Shown here in pieces: positions 35,568 to 44,558 of a DNA stretch of 64,000 nucleotides; the stretch's first letter is position 1, and every line of letters starts with the position of its first letter. Source of the stretch: Rhizobium sp. SEMIA4064 (lineage in GTDB: Bacteria > Pseudomonadota > Alphaproteobacteria > Rhizobiales > Rhizobiaceae); assembly GCF_003025035.1 (NCBI RefSeq), contig NZ_PYJN01000016.1, forward strand, positions 186,001 to 250,000. Reading direction: 5' to 3'. Under the pieces are notes generated by a model. That model had not been told where the DNA came from. It saw nothing but the letters and a program-made list of their open reading frames with translations, and did no database searches. The position numbers and the translations under genes are program-made.

Positions 35568-35996
35568 TCACTCGCTGATGATGATCCGGGTGTTTCTCAA
35601 CCCTACCTGCGACGCCATCGAGAAGAAGGTGGCAGCATTTCGCGGTTCCAGACGTACGCAGCCGTGCGAAGCGGGCTGGCCAAGATGCCTCAGCTCATAG
35701 GTGCCATGCACCGCGTAGCCGCCATTGAAGAAGACCGCATAGGGCATCGGCGCATTGTCGTATTTCTTCGAGCGATGATCGCGCGACAGCCACTTCGCCG
35801 TATAGGAGCCGGTCGGAGTGACATAACCTCTGCGCGCCGTCGATACTCTCCAGCGATACTTGAAAACACCATCTTCGGAAACGGTCATGGTCTGCGACCG
35901 AAGATCAACATTGGCGAGAAGAGTTCCAGCCTGCGCTGTTGCGACATGAAACTGCAGGCATAAACATGCGGCAACGGCTGCCACTATCCGTTTCAT
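35568..35996 (-). CDS. L,D-transpeptidase, YkuD family
   Basis: 142 residues from an ATG at 35996 that follows GGAGGGG at six bases. A signal peptide ends near 'ATAQAGT'. The YkuD catalytic motif is complete: His in 'YAVHGTYELRHLGQPA' and 'SHGCVRLEPRNA' with the nucleophilic Cys. It is a minimal single-domain enzyme, expected to make 3-3 peptidoglycan crosslinks or attach proteins to peptidoglycan in the periplasm. It is separate from the acpXL cluster (190-base gap). Confidence 0.93.
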   Translation of the reverse strand: MKRIVAAVAACLCLQFHVATAQAGTLLANVDLRSQTMTVSEDGVFKYRWRVSTARRGYVTPTGSYTAKWLSRDHRSKKYDNAPMPYAVFFNGGYAVHGTYELRHLGQPASHGCVRLEPRNAATFFSMASQVGLRNTRIIISE

Positions 35997-36118
35997 CTTG
36001 CGCCCCTCCATCGTTTGCTTCTTTTTGAAACAATTCCGATGAAAGGAAGAACTATCAGCTCTCTGATTATACTAGATTAATACAGATAGTGAGCAATTCG
36101 TTAACGTGGATCGACCAT

Positions 36119-37099
36119 TCACAACAGCAACAGGAAGGCCGCGAAGGCGACGAGCGTCAGCATCGTGCATGCCGAATAGAAGATCGAGATGCCGCTATCG
36201 ACATCGTTGACGGTGGCGATATCACGGCCAGAACCGTTGATCATCGGCTCGCGCACGACCTCGCCGCCATAGACGCGCGGCCCGGCAAGCTGGATATCCA
36301 AAGCACCGGCCATCGCCGCCTCCGGCCGGCCGGAATTAGGTGAGCGGTGCAGTCCGCCATCACGAACCGCAACTCGGATCGTATTGCCGAGTGCCGAAAG
36401 CCCCTTCTTGGCGAGCGCACCGGCGGCGATCAGCAGGATCGACAGCCGCGCCGCCGGCCAGTTGGCGACGTCGTCGAGGCGCGCGGCGGCCCAGCCGAAA
36501 TCGATATAGGTCTCGGATTTATGGCCGATCATCGAATCGGCGGTATTCAGCATCTTGTAGACAAACAGGCCCGGCAGGCCAAAAACGGCATACCAAAGCG
36601 CCGGCGCCACGACGCCATCGGAAAAATTCTCGGCTAGGCTCTCGATCGCAGCGCGGCAGACGCCGGGCTCGTCCAGAGTCTCAGGATCGCGGCCGACAAT
36701 GCGCGATACGGCGCGGCGTCCGCCGTCCAACCCCTCGCTGCGCAACGCCTTCGATACCTCGCCGACGTGATCGGCCAGGCTCTTCTGCGCTAGGAAGATC
36801 GCCACCAGGCCCGCTTCGACCAGTATACCGAACCAACCGAAAAAGGCGAGCAGCCCATGCACGGCTGAGCCCGCAATGACCGCGCCGAAAAGCAGCGCGA
36901 TGATCGACATCACGCCATTACGACGCCGCGCCATGCCCGGCAGATCCCTGACGTTGAAATGGCGGTCGAAAAAGGAAATCGCCTTGCCGAACAGCACGAC
37001 GGGATGCGGCAGACGCTGCCACAGCCAATCTGGATCGCCCATGATGCGATCCAACAGCAATGCCAGAACGAGGATAAGCAAATGTTCGTCGATGATCAT
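36119..37099 (-). CDS. cobD: adenosylcobinamide-phosphate synthase
   Basis: 326 residues, a CobD/CbiB integral membrane protein with about five hydrophobic segments. 'LLLDRIMGDPDWLWQRLPHP' is the family opening, and 'ENFSDGVVAPALWYAVFGLP' with 'KMLNTADSMIGHKSETYIDF' is the core. It joins the aminopropanol arm to adenosylcobyric acid. Its start overlaps the cobC stop by four bases; it is the last gene of cobA-cobB-cobC-cobD. Confidence 0.95.
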   Translation of the reverse strand: MIIDEHLLILVLALLLDRIMGDPDWLWQRLPHPVVLFGKAISFFDRHFNVRDLPGMARRRNGVMSIIALLFGAVIAGSAVHGLLAFFGWFGILVEAGLVAIFLAQKSLADHVGEVSKALRSEGLDGGRRAVSRIVGRDPETLDEPGVCRAAIESLAENFSDGVVAPALWYAVFGLPGLFVYKMLNTADSMIGHKSETYIDFGWAAARLDDVANWPAARLSILLIAAGALAKKGLSALGNTIRVAVRDGGLHRSPNSGRPEAAMAGALDIQLAGPRVYGGEVVREPMINGSGRDIATVNDVDSGISIFYSACTMLTLVAFAAFLLLL

Positions 37100-38094
37100 A
37101 TCGAATAAGCCTCAAGTGCCCCGGCAAGCCTGCGATCTGCCGCCTCGTCTGGAGCAAGGCCAAAGCGCAGCCAATTCGGCGCATAGTCGAACTTGCGGAC
37201 AAGAATATGATGGCGGCAAAGATGTGCATATATGTCGCTTGCGCGATCATCGGCAACAAGCGTGAACAGCCCCGTGCCGCCAGCCACCTGAAGCTTGGCT
37301 TGGCGAAGTACTGCATCCAGCGCCGACCTTCGATCGAGAATGCGGTTGCGAATGGTAGTCGTGTCACCGGCCATCAAGGAGGCGGCCAATGAAAGCGCCG
37401 GTCCGGAAACAGCCCACGGGCCGAGCCAATCCTCGAAACGCTCAAGAATCGGGGCCTGCGCGATGACAAAACCGAGGCGCAGCCCGGCTAAGCCGAAGAA
37501 TTTGCCGAAGGAGCGGAAAATGATGAGGTTCGACATGGAGGAAGCGTAAGGCGCCAGGCTGCTTTCCGGCTCCATATCCCCGAATGCCTCGTCGACCAAC
37601 AGCATGCCATCGCGCTGCTGCAGCTCATCATGCAGTTCCCGTAACAAATCGACAGATAGCGCTCGGCCATCCGGATTGTTAGGATTGACGGCGATGACCA
37701 ACCGCTGTCCGGGAGTGAGATCACCGATGCCAGTAATCTTTGCAGCGGGCATACCGGCCAGTGCAAAGGCGCGGGCATATTCCCCATAGGTCGGCGACAG
37801 GATCGCCGCGCTGCCTGCCGCTCCGAGCCGCGGCAGTAGCTGGATCACCGATTGCGTGCCCGGGACGGGCAAAGGCAGGATATCGCCGCTGCGATAATAG
37901 GTCCTCGCGGCCTCCCTCGCCCGTTCCACCAGATGCTGATCCGGCAGCCGATGCCAGGCTGAAACGGAGATATCAGGCAATGCGATCGGATTGGGATTGA
38001 TCCCGGTCGACAGATCGAGCCAGTCCTCCGGGCACCCGCCATAAAGACGAGCCGCCGCCGTGACGCCGCCGCCGTGTACGATCCTGTTCGTCAT
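37096..38094 (-). CDS. cobC: threonine-phosphate decarboxylase-type aminotransferase
   Basis: 332 residues, PLP fold type I. The opening 'IVHGGGVTAAARLYGGCPED' and 'WLDLSTGINPNP' are typical of CobC/CobD-type L-threonine-O-3-phosphate decarboxylases; the PLP lysine is in 'FRSFGKFFGLAGLRLGFV'. It provides (R)-1-aminopropan-2-ol phosphate for the nucleotide loop. It overlaps cobB and cobD by 4 bases each, as in a tightly coupled operon. Confidence 0.93.
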   Translation of the reverse strand: MTNRIVHGGGVTAAARLYGGCPEDWLDLSTGINPNPIALPDISVSAWHRLPDQHLVERAREAARTYYRSGDILPLPVPGTQSVIQLLPRLGAAGSAAILSPTYGEYARAFALAGMPAAKITGIGDLTPGQRLVIAVNPNNPDGRALSVDLLRELHDELQQRDGMLLVDEAFGDMEPESSLAPYASSMSNLIIFRSFGKFFGLAGLRLGFVIAQAPILERFEDWLGPWAVSGPALSLAASLMAGDTTTIRNRILDRRSALDAVLRQAKLQVAGGTGLFTLVADDRASDIYAHLCRHHILVRKFDYAPNWLRFGLAPDEAADRRLAGALEAYSI

Positions 38095-39398
38095 GCGGCG
38101 TCACCGGCAAGATCGATCAGGTGCATGTAGGAACCGGCGACATTGCCGCGCTGCAGGCCGGCCGTACCGAGATCGGTCCCAAGCGCGTCTTTAACCGTAA
38201 ACAGCCGATCCGCCGCACCTTCGGAAACGATGGTCGAATAGTGAAATTCATGCGCGGTCATCGGCCGATCGAAGAATGAACCGTCAAGCGGCACGACGCG
38301 CCGGTAACCGAGATGCCGCTGGCGTTTCTCATAGCTGGTGACGACAGGCAGCAGCCCGAGCATTTCATGACGCATGCCGGTGGCATCCACCAATCCGTCG
38401 CCCAGCACCATGTAGCCGCCGCACTCGCCATAGATTCGCACGCCTCGCGCGGCGGCTGCCTTGATTGCCTCTTGGAAGCGGGACGCCGTCGCAAGCCTCC
38501 CCGCATGCAATTCCGGATAACCACCGGGCAGATAGATGGCGTCGGCATCATCAGCCGGAGCTTCATCGGCGAGCGGCGAGAAAAACGAAATCTCCGCTCC
38601 GCGGCGCCGCCAACCGAGCAACATATGCTCGTAGCAGAAGGCGAAGGCGATATCGCGCGCCACGGCAATGCGCTGTCCAAACGGCATCAGCCGAGCGATG
38701 TTGGCGACCGACGGCCGAACGATATTCAGATGTGCCGCGCGCAGCAGCAGCCCGAAATCGCATGCCTCGGACACAGTCTCCGCCGCATGTTCGATAAATT
38801 CCTCAAGCCCGGCATGTTCTCCTGCCTGTACCAGCCCAAGATGCCGCTCCGGTAGCGTCAGCCCCTTGTCGCCGCGAATGACGGCGGCCACGGGAACGCG
38901 CACGGCCTCCAAGGCTCGGCGCAGCATCGCCTCATGCCGGTCGCTGCCGACACGGTTGAGGACGACGCCGGCGATACGGACGTCGGCGCGGAAATTGGCA
39001 AAGCCGCTGACGAGCGCGGCAATCGACTGCGACATCCGCGAGGCGTCGACGACGAGCACGACGGAAAGCCCAAGGAAGGCGGCAAGATCGGCCGGCGTGC
39101 CCGAACCATCCGCCGCGCCGTCGAACAACCCCATCATGGCTTCGATGACCAGCATCCGCCCGCCGGCCCGATGAAGTGCCGAATTGGCCGAGATCAACTC
39201 GGGACGCATGGCCCAGGGATCGAAATTGAGGCAGGGCGAACCGCTGGCGGCGGCGAGGAAGGCGGGATCGATATAGTCAGGACCGGCCTTGCCCGGAGCC
39301 ACCGCAATCCCTCTTTTCCGCAACGCGCGCAAAAGGCCGAGCGTGACCGTGGTCTTGCCCGAACCGGAGGACGGCGCGGCGATCAGCAAGCCGCTCAT
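38091..39398 (-). CDS. cobB: (hydrogeno)byrinate a,c-diamide synthase
   Basis: 435 residues. The ATPase half starts with the P-loop 'APSSGSGKTTVTLGLLRA', and 'VLVVDASRMSQSIAALVSGF' is typical. The C-terminal type I glutaminase half has the nucleophilic Cys in 'IYGECGGYMVLGDG' and a His in 'MTAHEFHYSTIV'. It amidates the a and c side chains using glutamine and ATP. In the aerobic pathway this step precedes cobalt insertion by CobNST. Overlaps cobA and cobC by four bases. Confidence 0.95.
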   Translation of the reverse strand: MSGLLIAAPSSGSGKTTVTLGLLRALRKRGIAVAPGKAGPDYIDPAFLAAASGSPCLNFDPWAMRPELISANSALHRAGGRMLVIEAMMGLFDGAADGSGTPADLAAFLGLSVVLVVDASRMSQSIAALVSGFANFRADVRIAGVVLNRVGSDRHEAMLRRALEAVRVPVAAVIRGDKGLTLPERHLGLVQAGEHAGLEEFIEHAAETVSEACDFGLLLRAAHLNIVRPSVANIARLMPFGQRIAVARDIAFAFCYEHMLLGWRRRGAEISFFSPLADEAPADDADAIYLPGGYPELHAGRLATASRFQEAIKAAAARGVRIYGECGGYMVLGDGLVDATGMRHEMLGLLPVVTSYEKRQRHLGYRRVVPLDGSFFDRPMTAHEFHYSTIVSEGAADRLFTVKDALGTDLGTAGLQRGNVAGSYMHLIDLAGDAA

Positions 39399-40243
39399 GC
39401 CGGCACCTTGTGACCCGCCCCCGCCCGCACGTCCGTTTCCGGCAGAAGCTTACGGCCGGATAGAGCGCCCAGCCAGTCGAGGGAAGGTCGCAGCTTGACC
39501 ACTTTGCCGACAACGACGATCGCCGGCGGCTCCATGCCGGATGCGGCGACATCGGCTTCGGCCTGCCCGAGCGTCGTCTCCAGCACCTGCTGCGCCGGCG
39601 TCGCGGCATTGCAGACGAAGGCAACCGGCTCGTCGGCCGAGCGACCAGCGGCGATGAGATTGGCGCTGATCTGCGCGATATGCTTCATCGCCATATACAT
39701 GACGATGACGGGCGAACCCTTGCCGATCGCTTCCCAATTGATCGCGTCCGGCACGACGCCAGAGGAATCGTGGCCGGTGAGGAAAGTGACGGCATGATTG
39801 ACGTCGCGATGGGTGACGGGAATGCCGGCATAGGCAAGGCCGCCGATACCGGCGGTAATACCGGGCACGATGCGGAACGGAATCCCGTGTTCGACCAGCG
39901 TCAGCGCTTCTTCGCCGCCCCGCCCGAACACGAAGGGATCGCCGCCCTTCAGCCGCAGTACCCGCTTGCCCGCCCGCGCCAGCTCGACAAGACGCAGGGA
40001 TATATCCCGCTGCTTGGCCGACGGCTTGCCGCCACGCTTGCCCGCATATTCCAGTATCGCACTGGGATGGGCGAGTTTCAGGCAGTCCTCGTTGACGAGC
40101 GCGTCGTGCACGATGATATCGGCATCGGCCAGTCCCTTCGCCGCCAGCAGGGTCAAAAGCCCAGCATCGCCCGGCCCGGCGCCGACAAGCCAGACGGAGC
40201 CCGGCTCAAGCGCCGGCAGATTGGAAAATGCGGTATCGTTCAT
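39395..40243 (-). CDS. cobA: uroporphyrinogen-III C-methyltransferase
   Basis: 282 residues from an ATG at 40243 with AGGTGGG just upstream. It is a SAM-dependent tetrapyrrole methylase: 'WLVGAGPGDAGLLTLLAAKG', 'RLKGGDPFVFGRGGEE', 'VPGITAGIGGLAYAGIPVTH' and 'VIVMYMAMKHIAQI' are all intact. It makes precorrin-2, the branch point to cobalamin or siroheme. No CysG-type oxidase/chelatase domain is fused. It heads cobA-cobB-cobC-cobD. Confidence 0.95.
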   Translation of the reverse strand: MNDTAFSNLPALEPGSVWLVGAGPGDAGLLTLLAAKGLADADIIVHDALVNEDCLKLAHPSAILEYAGKRGGKPSAKQRDISLRLVELARAGKRVLRLKGGDPFVFGRGGEEALTLVEHGIPFRIVPGITAGIGGLAYAGIPVTHRDVNHAVTFLTGHDSSGVVPDAINWEAIGKGSPVIVMYMAMKHIAQISANLIAAGRSADEPVAFVCNAATPAQQVLETTLGQAEADVAASGMEPPAIVVVGKVVKLRPSLDWLGALSGRKLLPETDVRAGAGHKVPA

Positions 40244-40550
40244 CCCACCTGTCCTATGCCCGGATGGCCAAAATTGCAATCTTGAGAATGGGATAAGGCC
40301 GCTCCGGCTCAAGTCTCATTTCCCTCCCCGAATGATAGGGCAGATCGGGTCTCGGCAGCAGCAACGATGCGCTATTCAATTGCCCCAGGGCGACGAAGAC
40401 GTCGGAAGGAAGAGCCGATACATTGTCGGAAATCTCTGACTCAAATTGTCAGGGCGCCAGCGCAACAATTTGATAATATTATAAAATAGATAATTCTTCG
40501 AATAAGAAGCATTCGAAGAGGGCAGCACAGCCGCCCTCTCCGAATTTGCG
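40244..40550. promoter_or_regulatory. cobA upstream region
   Basis: 307 bases between iunH and cobA. The middle (about 40468-40500) is very AT-rich, with 'TATAATATTATC' on the minus strand, a plausible promoter for cobA. A hairpin GAGAGGGCGGC / GCTGCCCTCTTC near 40516-40541 follows the iunH stop and may end that transcript. I found no B12 box, so this block does not appear to have its own cobalamin riboswitch. Confidence 0.5.
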
Positions 40551-41510
40551 TCAATGGTTTGCCTTGCCGAGAATCACGTCGCGGATCAGGTCGATAACCG
40601 CTTGCGAGCGGATGCCGGTGCAGACGATTTGGCTCGGCAGATTGTCCCATTCATTCGGCGGAAAATGCCGGCCGTCGGGCTTTACGATCGTTTGGCCGTC
40701 GGCAATACCGCCGCAGACGACGCGCACCGAACCCTCTATGGTATCGAACAGTTCCGGCGCCACGACATAGACGCAGGCACAGCTATCGTGCACCATCATG
40801 CCGTCATCCACCGCATGGCTGTAGAAATCGATGTAGGACTGCGACAGGTCGGAGAGCAACTGCACGGACGGACCGCCGGCCTTTGCCATGTCGGCGAGAT
40901 AGCTGCGGCTCATCGTCGTGACCGCGGTTACGTCGAGCCCGACGACCACGACTTTCCAGGCCGCAGTCATGACGACGTCAGCGGCTTCCGGATCACCGTG
41001 GATATTGGCTTCCGCCACCGGCGTGATATTGCCCGGAACATAGAAATTGCCGCCCATGATGACGACGTCTTTCACCAGCTTGGTGATCTCCGGATCGTGC
41101 TTCAGGGCCAGCGCCAGATTGGTCATGCGGCCGACAGCGACGAGCGTCACCTCGCCCGGATTGGCGCGCACGGTATCGATGATAAACTGATGAGCCGGAC
41201 GCGGATCGGCCGGCAGATCGATCGTTGCCGGCACTTCGATATCGCCGAGACCATTGTGGCCATGCACGAAGGTAGGCCAATCCCGCTCCTTTCGCGACGG
41301 ATCGAACGTGACGCTGGCGCCGCGGGCAACCGGGCACGGAATGTTCCACTCGCGCTTCAGAAACAGCGCATTGCGCGTCGTCGTGTCGACGGAAGCATTG
41401 CCGAACACGGTGGTGATGCCGAGAAGATCGATATCCGGATGGCGGTGCAGAAAGAGAAGCGCCATGGCGTCGTCGACGCCAGGGTCCGTGTCGTAAATGA
41501 CCTTGTGCAT
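40551..41510 (-). CDS. iunH: inosine-uridine type nucleoside hydrolase
   Basis: 319 residues. The calcium-binding N-terminal cluster 'DTDPGVDDAMALLF', 'VTLVAVGRMTNLALALKHDP', 'VVIMGGNFYVPGNITPVAEA' and the catalytic His region 'VVGLDVTAVTTMSRS' identify the nucleoside hydrolase fold. It splits the N-glycosidic bond of ribonucleosides for salvage. It lies between cobE and cobA on the same strand although it has no known cobalamin role; possible link is ribose/base salvage for the lower ligand, which is speculation. Confidence 0.93.
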   Translation of the reverse strand: MHKVIYDTDPGVDDAMALLFLHRHPDIDLLGITTVFGNASVDTTTRNALFLKREWNIPCPVARGASVTFDPSRKERDWPTFVHGHNGLGDIEVPATIDLPADPRPAHQFIIDTVRANPGEVTLVAVGRMTNLALALKHDPEITKLVKDVVIMGGNFYVPGNITPVAEANIHGDPEAADVVMTAAWKVVVVGLDVTAVTTMSRSYLADMAKAGGPSVQLLSDLSQSYIDFYSHAVDDGMMVHDSCACVYVVAPELFDTIEGSVRVVCGGIADGQTIVKPDGRHFPPNEWDNLPSQIVCTGIRSQAVIDLIRDVILGKANH

Positions 41511-41723
41511 GATTTTTCCTTGTTATCCTTTTGATCAGCTTGATCTTGTCCAAAGACTGCCCTGCAGTTCTTGGGATCATGCTCCGAAGTCGCCGGGACG
41601 CATGTGGGCAGCGGCCGGCGAAATGCCCCACCATAGCCGCAGTCGCCATTTCTGCAATATCGGATGCAATCTCGCGCGATTTCGTCACAGATTGCGAGAA
41701 ATCGCGGCCGGGGAACCAAAAAA

Positions 41724-42131
41724 TCAACCGATTTTCGCAATTGCGGCGGTGGCAAAGCCGGATTTGATTTTCGGTAGAACAAGCTCAGCGATCGGTCCAG
41801 CCGCCGCCAGCGCAGCCGCCTCGGCAACCCCATGGCAGCCGACGCGGGCAAAGACGAACTCGGATGGGTTCTTCAGGCGAGGCGTTTCGCGCTCCAGTGT
41901 TGCGGCGTCGAAAAAACGCAGCGGCAGTTGAAGATGAGCAGCCGTCTCCAGGATCGCCGGCTCGTTACTCCGCGTGTCGAGAGAGGCGATCGCAAGGACC
42001 TGAGCGACCTCTATCCCGCTCTCCCGCAACGCCCGTTCGGCAAGCAAGCGCACATCGTTCCAGTCCGTACCGCGCTCGCAGCCGAGGCCGAGGATGTAAC
42101 GGCGGGCATTAGGTTGAGGATGTGATGTCAT
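41724..42131 (-). CDS. cobE: cobalamin biosynthesis protein CobE
   Basis: 135 residues corresponding to the C-terminal domain of CbiG. 'YILGLGCERGTDWNDVRLLA' , 'VLAIASLDTRSNEPAILETA' and 'VGCHGVAEAAALAAAG' are the family pattern. CobE is required for the aerobic pathway, with a proposed but unproven role near precorrin ring contraction. In this window it is split from cobA by the nucleoside hydrolase gene. Confidence 0.88.
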   Translation of the reverse strand: MTSHPQPNARRYILGLGCERGTDWNDVRLLAERALRESGIEVAQVLAIASLDTRSNEPAILETAAHLQLPLRFFDAATLERETPRLKNPSEFVFARVGCHGVAEAAALAAAGPIAELVLPKIKSGFATAAIAKIG

Positions 42132-42187
42132 ATGGGACCTCAGCGACGGCGATTATAGTCAAGCACGTCCTGTCTCGCTGCACCTTT

Positions 42188-42332
42188 GTGCCTGGTCCCT
42201 CTCCCTGCAATGCGAGGAGAGGGAGCACCCATGGCCCGCAATGCTGGTGATTTAGCAGCGAGGCCGAATGTTTGCTCCGTCGTCCCCTCTCCCCGTTTCA
42301 ACGGGGAGAGGGTTAGGGTGAGGGCCAGGCAC
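42188..42332. repeat. mosaic palindromic element near cobE
   Basis: About 145 bases bounded by the inverted ends GTGCCTGG and CCAGGCAC. Inside are two hairpins, TCCCTCTCC / GGAGAGGGA (42196-42224) and CCCTCTCCCCG-tttcaa-CGGGGAGAGGG (near 42283-42312). The layout is that of an intergenic mosaic element different from the three-copy RIME-like repeat. The rest of the 350-base gap up to 42481 holds no recognised gene. Confidence 0.75.
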
Positions 42333-42481
42333 AGAGGCACGGCAAAAACGCACTCACCTGACCGTCTACAGAACCATCCCCCTGCCCGTCAATTTCACTT
42401 GGTGTGTCCCTGTAGCAATTGCCCTGAAGCAATTGCAGTGCCAGAAGACATACGAAATCACACGCCTTCGAGTTCCTCGCC

Positions 42482-43267
42482 TTGCAAGACATCACCCTAC
42501 ATCTGCTGCTTCTGCTCTTCGCCGCCGCCTTCTTCGCCGGTTTTGTCGATTCCATCGCCGGTGGCGGCGGGCTGATTACCGTGCCTGCCATGCTGCTGGC
42601 CGGCATTCCGCCATTGCAGACGCTCGGCACCAACAAGGTGCAATCGATCTGCGGCGCCGCCTCCGCGACCATCGCCTATGCCCGCCAGGGCCATGTGCAG
42701 CTTCGCACGCAATTGCCGATGGCGCTGATGGCGGTTATCGGCGGCATGCTGGGCGCAGCGCTGGCGACGATCATGCCAGGCGACGTGCTGCGCATCATCC
42801 TGCCGTTCCTGTTGATCGCCATCGCGCTTTATTTCGCCTTCAAGCCTAATCTCAACGATATCGAAAAACATGGCCGCATGAGTGCCGCGCTTTTCGGCTT
42901 CACCTTCGTGCCGCTGATCGGCTTTTACGATGGCGCCTTCGGCCCCGGTACCGGCTCGTTCTTCATGCTCGCTTTCGTCACGCTTGTCGGCTTCGGCATG
43001 CTGAAAGCGACGGCTCATACGAAGCTATTGAATTTCGGTTCCAACCTCGGCAGCTTGATCGTCTTCATCTTCTCCGGCGCCATTCTCTGGAAGGTCGGCC
43101 TGACCATGGGGCTCGGACAGTTCCTCGGCGCTCAACTTGGTTCAAGGCTTGCCATGCGTATCGGCGCGAAACTGATCAAGCCGCTACTGGTGATCGTCTG
43201 CATCGCCTTCGCCATCAAGCTGCTGGCCGACCCGACCAATCCCGTTCGCGTCTGGCTAGGGTTCTAA
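42482..43267 (+). CDS. TSUP family permease (TauE/SafE)
   Basis: 261 residues with eight hydrophobic segments. Family marks are 'FAGFVDSIAGGGGLITVPAM', 'PLQTLGTNKVQSICGAASAT' and 'FYDGAFGPGTGSFFMLAFVT', the paired TSUP half-motifs. It probably moves sulfite, sulfoacetate or another small organic/sulfur anion across the inner membrane. The start is a TTG with a weak upstream site, so the exact N-terminus is uncertain. Confidence 0.88.
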   Translation: MQDITLHLLLLLFAAAFFAGFVDSIAGGGGLITVPAMLLAGIPPLQTLGTNKVQSICGAASATIAYARQGHVQLRTQLPMALMAVIGGMLGAALATIMPGDVLRIILPFLLIAIALYFAFKPNLNDIEKHGRMSAALFGFTFVPLIGFYDGAFGPGTGSFFMLAFVTLVGFGMLKATAHTKLLNFGSNLGSLIVFIFSGAILWKVGLTMGLGQFLGAQLGSRLAMRIGAKLIKPLLVIVCIAFAIKLLADPTNPVRVWLGF

Positions 43268-43368
43268 AACAGGCTGCTTTGATTACCTGCCACGTAATTG
43301 ATAGTGGTGAAGGGCTCACCCATGATCGCCTTGTCTGAATGTTCAGGCGATCCAAAGGAGTTGACCCG

Positions 43369-43734
43369 ATGACCGATGCGACAACCATTGCCGAACGCTA
43401 TCTCGCTGTCTGGAACGAGACCGATGCCGAACGGCGCCGCGCCCTCATCACCGAGGCTTGGACGGAATCCTGCACTTACGTCGATCCACTTATGCGCGGC
43501 GAAGGCCATGAGCAGATCGACGCACTGGTCGCCGCCGTACACACCCGCCTTCCCGGCCTCCGCTTCACGCTGGCAGGTCCAGCCGACCGCCACGGTGACA
43601 ACCTTCGTTTCTCCTGGAACCTTGGCGCGGAAGGTGACGAGCCTTTGATCAAGGGCACGGACTTCGCCATTCTCGACGGCGAGCGGCTGAAAACGGTTCA
43701 CGGCTTTCTTGATCAGGCCCCGGCCGCCCTATGA
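43369..43734 (+). CDS. NTF2-like (SnoaL-type) protein
   Basis: 121 residues from an ATG at 43369 preceded by AAGGAG at eight bases. 'AERYLAVWNETDAERRRALI', 'WTESCTYVDPLMRGEGHEQI' and 'FSWNLGAEGDEPLIKGTDFA' fit the NTF2-like alpha+beta cone of small ligand-binding proteins or isomerases. Its last four bases overlap the XRE regulator's ATG (ATGA), so the two are coupled. Specific ligand unknown. Confidence 0.82.
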   Translation: MTDATTIAERYLAVWNETDAERRRALITEAWTESCTYVDPLMRGEGHEQIDALVAAVHTRLPGLRFTLAGPADRHGDNLRFSWNLGAEGDEPLIKGTDFAILDGERLKTVHGFLDQAPAAL

Positions 43735-44543
43735 TGGTGCCCGGCCGCTCTCTCGGCGATTACCTGCGCGAATGGCGGCAGCGCCGCCATTTGAGCCAGC
43801 TCGAATTCGCCCTCGAAGCGGAGATATCGCAACGGCATCTCAGCTTCATCGAAAGCGGACGCGCACTTCCAAGCCGCGAGATGCTGATCCATCTTGCGGA
43901 ACGGCTCGGCGTGCCGCTCCGCGAACGCAATCCGATGCTGCTGGCCGCTGGCTTCGCGCCGGTCTTCCCGGAGCGCTCGCTGGAAGACCCGGCGCTGGCT
44001 CCCGCGCGCCGCGCAATCGATATCATTCTCAAGGGCCACGAACCCTTTCCCGCCCTTGCGATCGACAGGCATTGGACCTTGGTCGCCGCGAACGACGCGG
44101 TCGCGCCCCTGCTCTCCGGGGTCGCCGACGTTGCGTTGCTCAAGCCACCGGTGAATGTCCTGAGGCTCAGCCTGCATCCTGACGGCCTTGCGCCGCATAT
44201 TTTCAATCTCCCGGAATGGCGCGCGCATCTGCTGGAGAGGCTGCGCCAGCAGATCATTGCGACCGGCGATCCGGTGCTCTCCGATTTGCTGAAGGAACTC
44301 TCGGCCTATCCCGCACCGGCAGCCCATAGGCCAAGCTCGCCTGATCGCGATTATGCCGGTATCGCCGTACCTCTGGAGCTTATCACCGACGCCGGACGCC
44401 TCTCTTTCATTTCGACAACCACCATCTTCGGCACGCCCGTCGATATCACCCTTGCGGAGCTGGCAATCGAATCCCTTTTTCCCGCAGATCAAGCAACGGC
44501 CGAGGCGTTAAAAGAGATGGCGGCGGTCGCGCGGAGTAGCTGA
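43731..44543 (+). CDS. XRE regulator with MmyB-like ligand domain
   Basis: 270 residues. An N-terminal HTH_3 domain (about 8-65) shows 'LGDYLREWRQRRHLSQLEFA' and 'ISQRHLSFIESGRALPSREM'. The C-terminal ~165 residues match the MmyB-like ligand-binding domain ('HEPFPALAIDRHWTLVAAND', 'LLKPPVNVLRLSLHPDGLAP', 'FISTTTIFGTPVDITLAELA'). Such proteins are usually repressors or activators responsive to small lipophilic ligands. It overlaps the NTF2-like gene by four bases, which may be its target and source of autocontrol. Confidence 0.9.
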   Translation: MMVPGRSLGDYLREWRQRRHLSQLEFALEAEISQRHLSFIESGRALPSREMLIHLAERLGVPLRERNPMLLAAGFAPVFPERSLEDPALAPARRAIDIILKGHEPFPALAIDRHWTLVAANDAVAPLLSGVADVALLKPPVNVLRLSLHPDGLAPHIFNLPEWRAHLLERLRQQIIATGDPVLSDLLKELSAYPAPAAHRPSSPDRDYAGIAVPLELITDAGRLSFISTTTIFGTPVDITLAELAIESLFPADQATAEALKEMAAVARSS

Positions 44544-44558
44544 AACCGGTCTCAGCCG

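Noticed and set aside
40244..40550. Cobalamin riboswitch before cobA
   Set aside because: No B12 box or GGGAAGG/GCCACTG blocks on the minus strand; only an AT-rich promoter-like tract.
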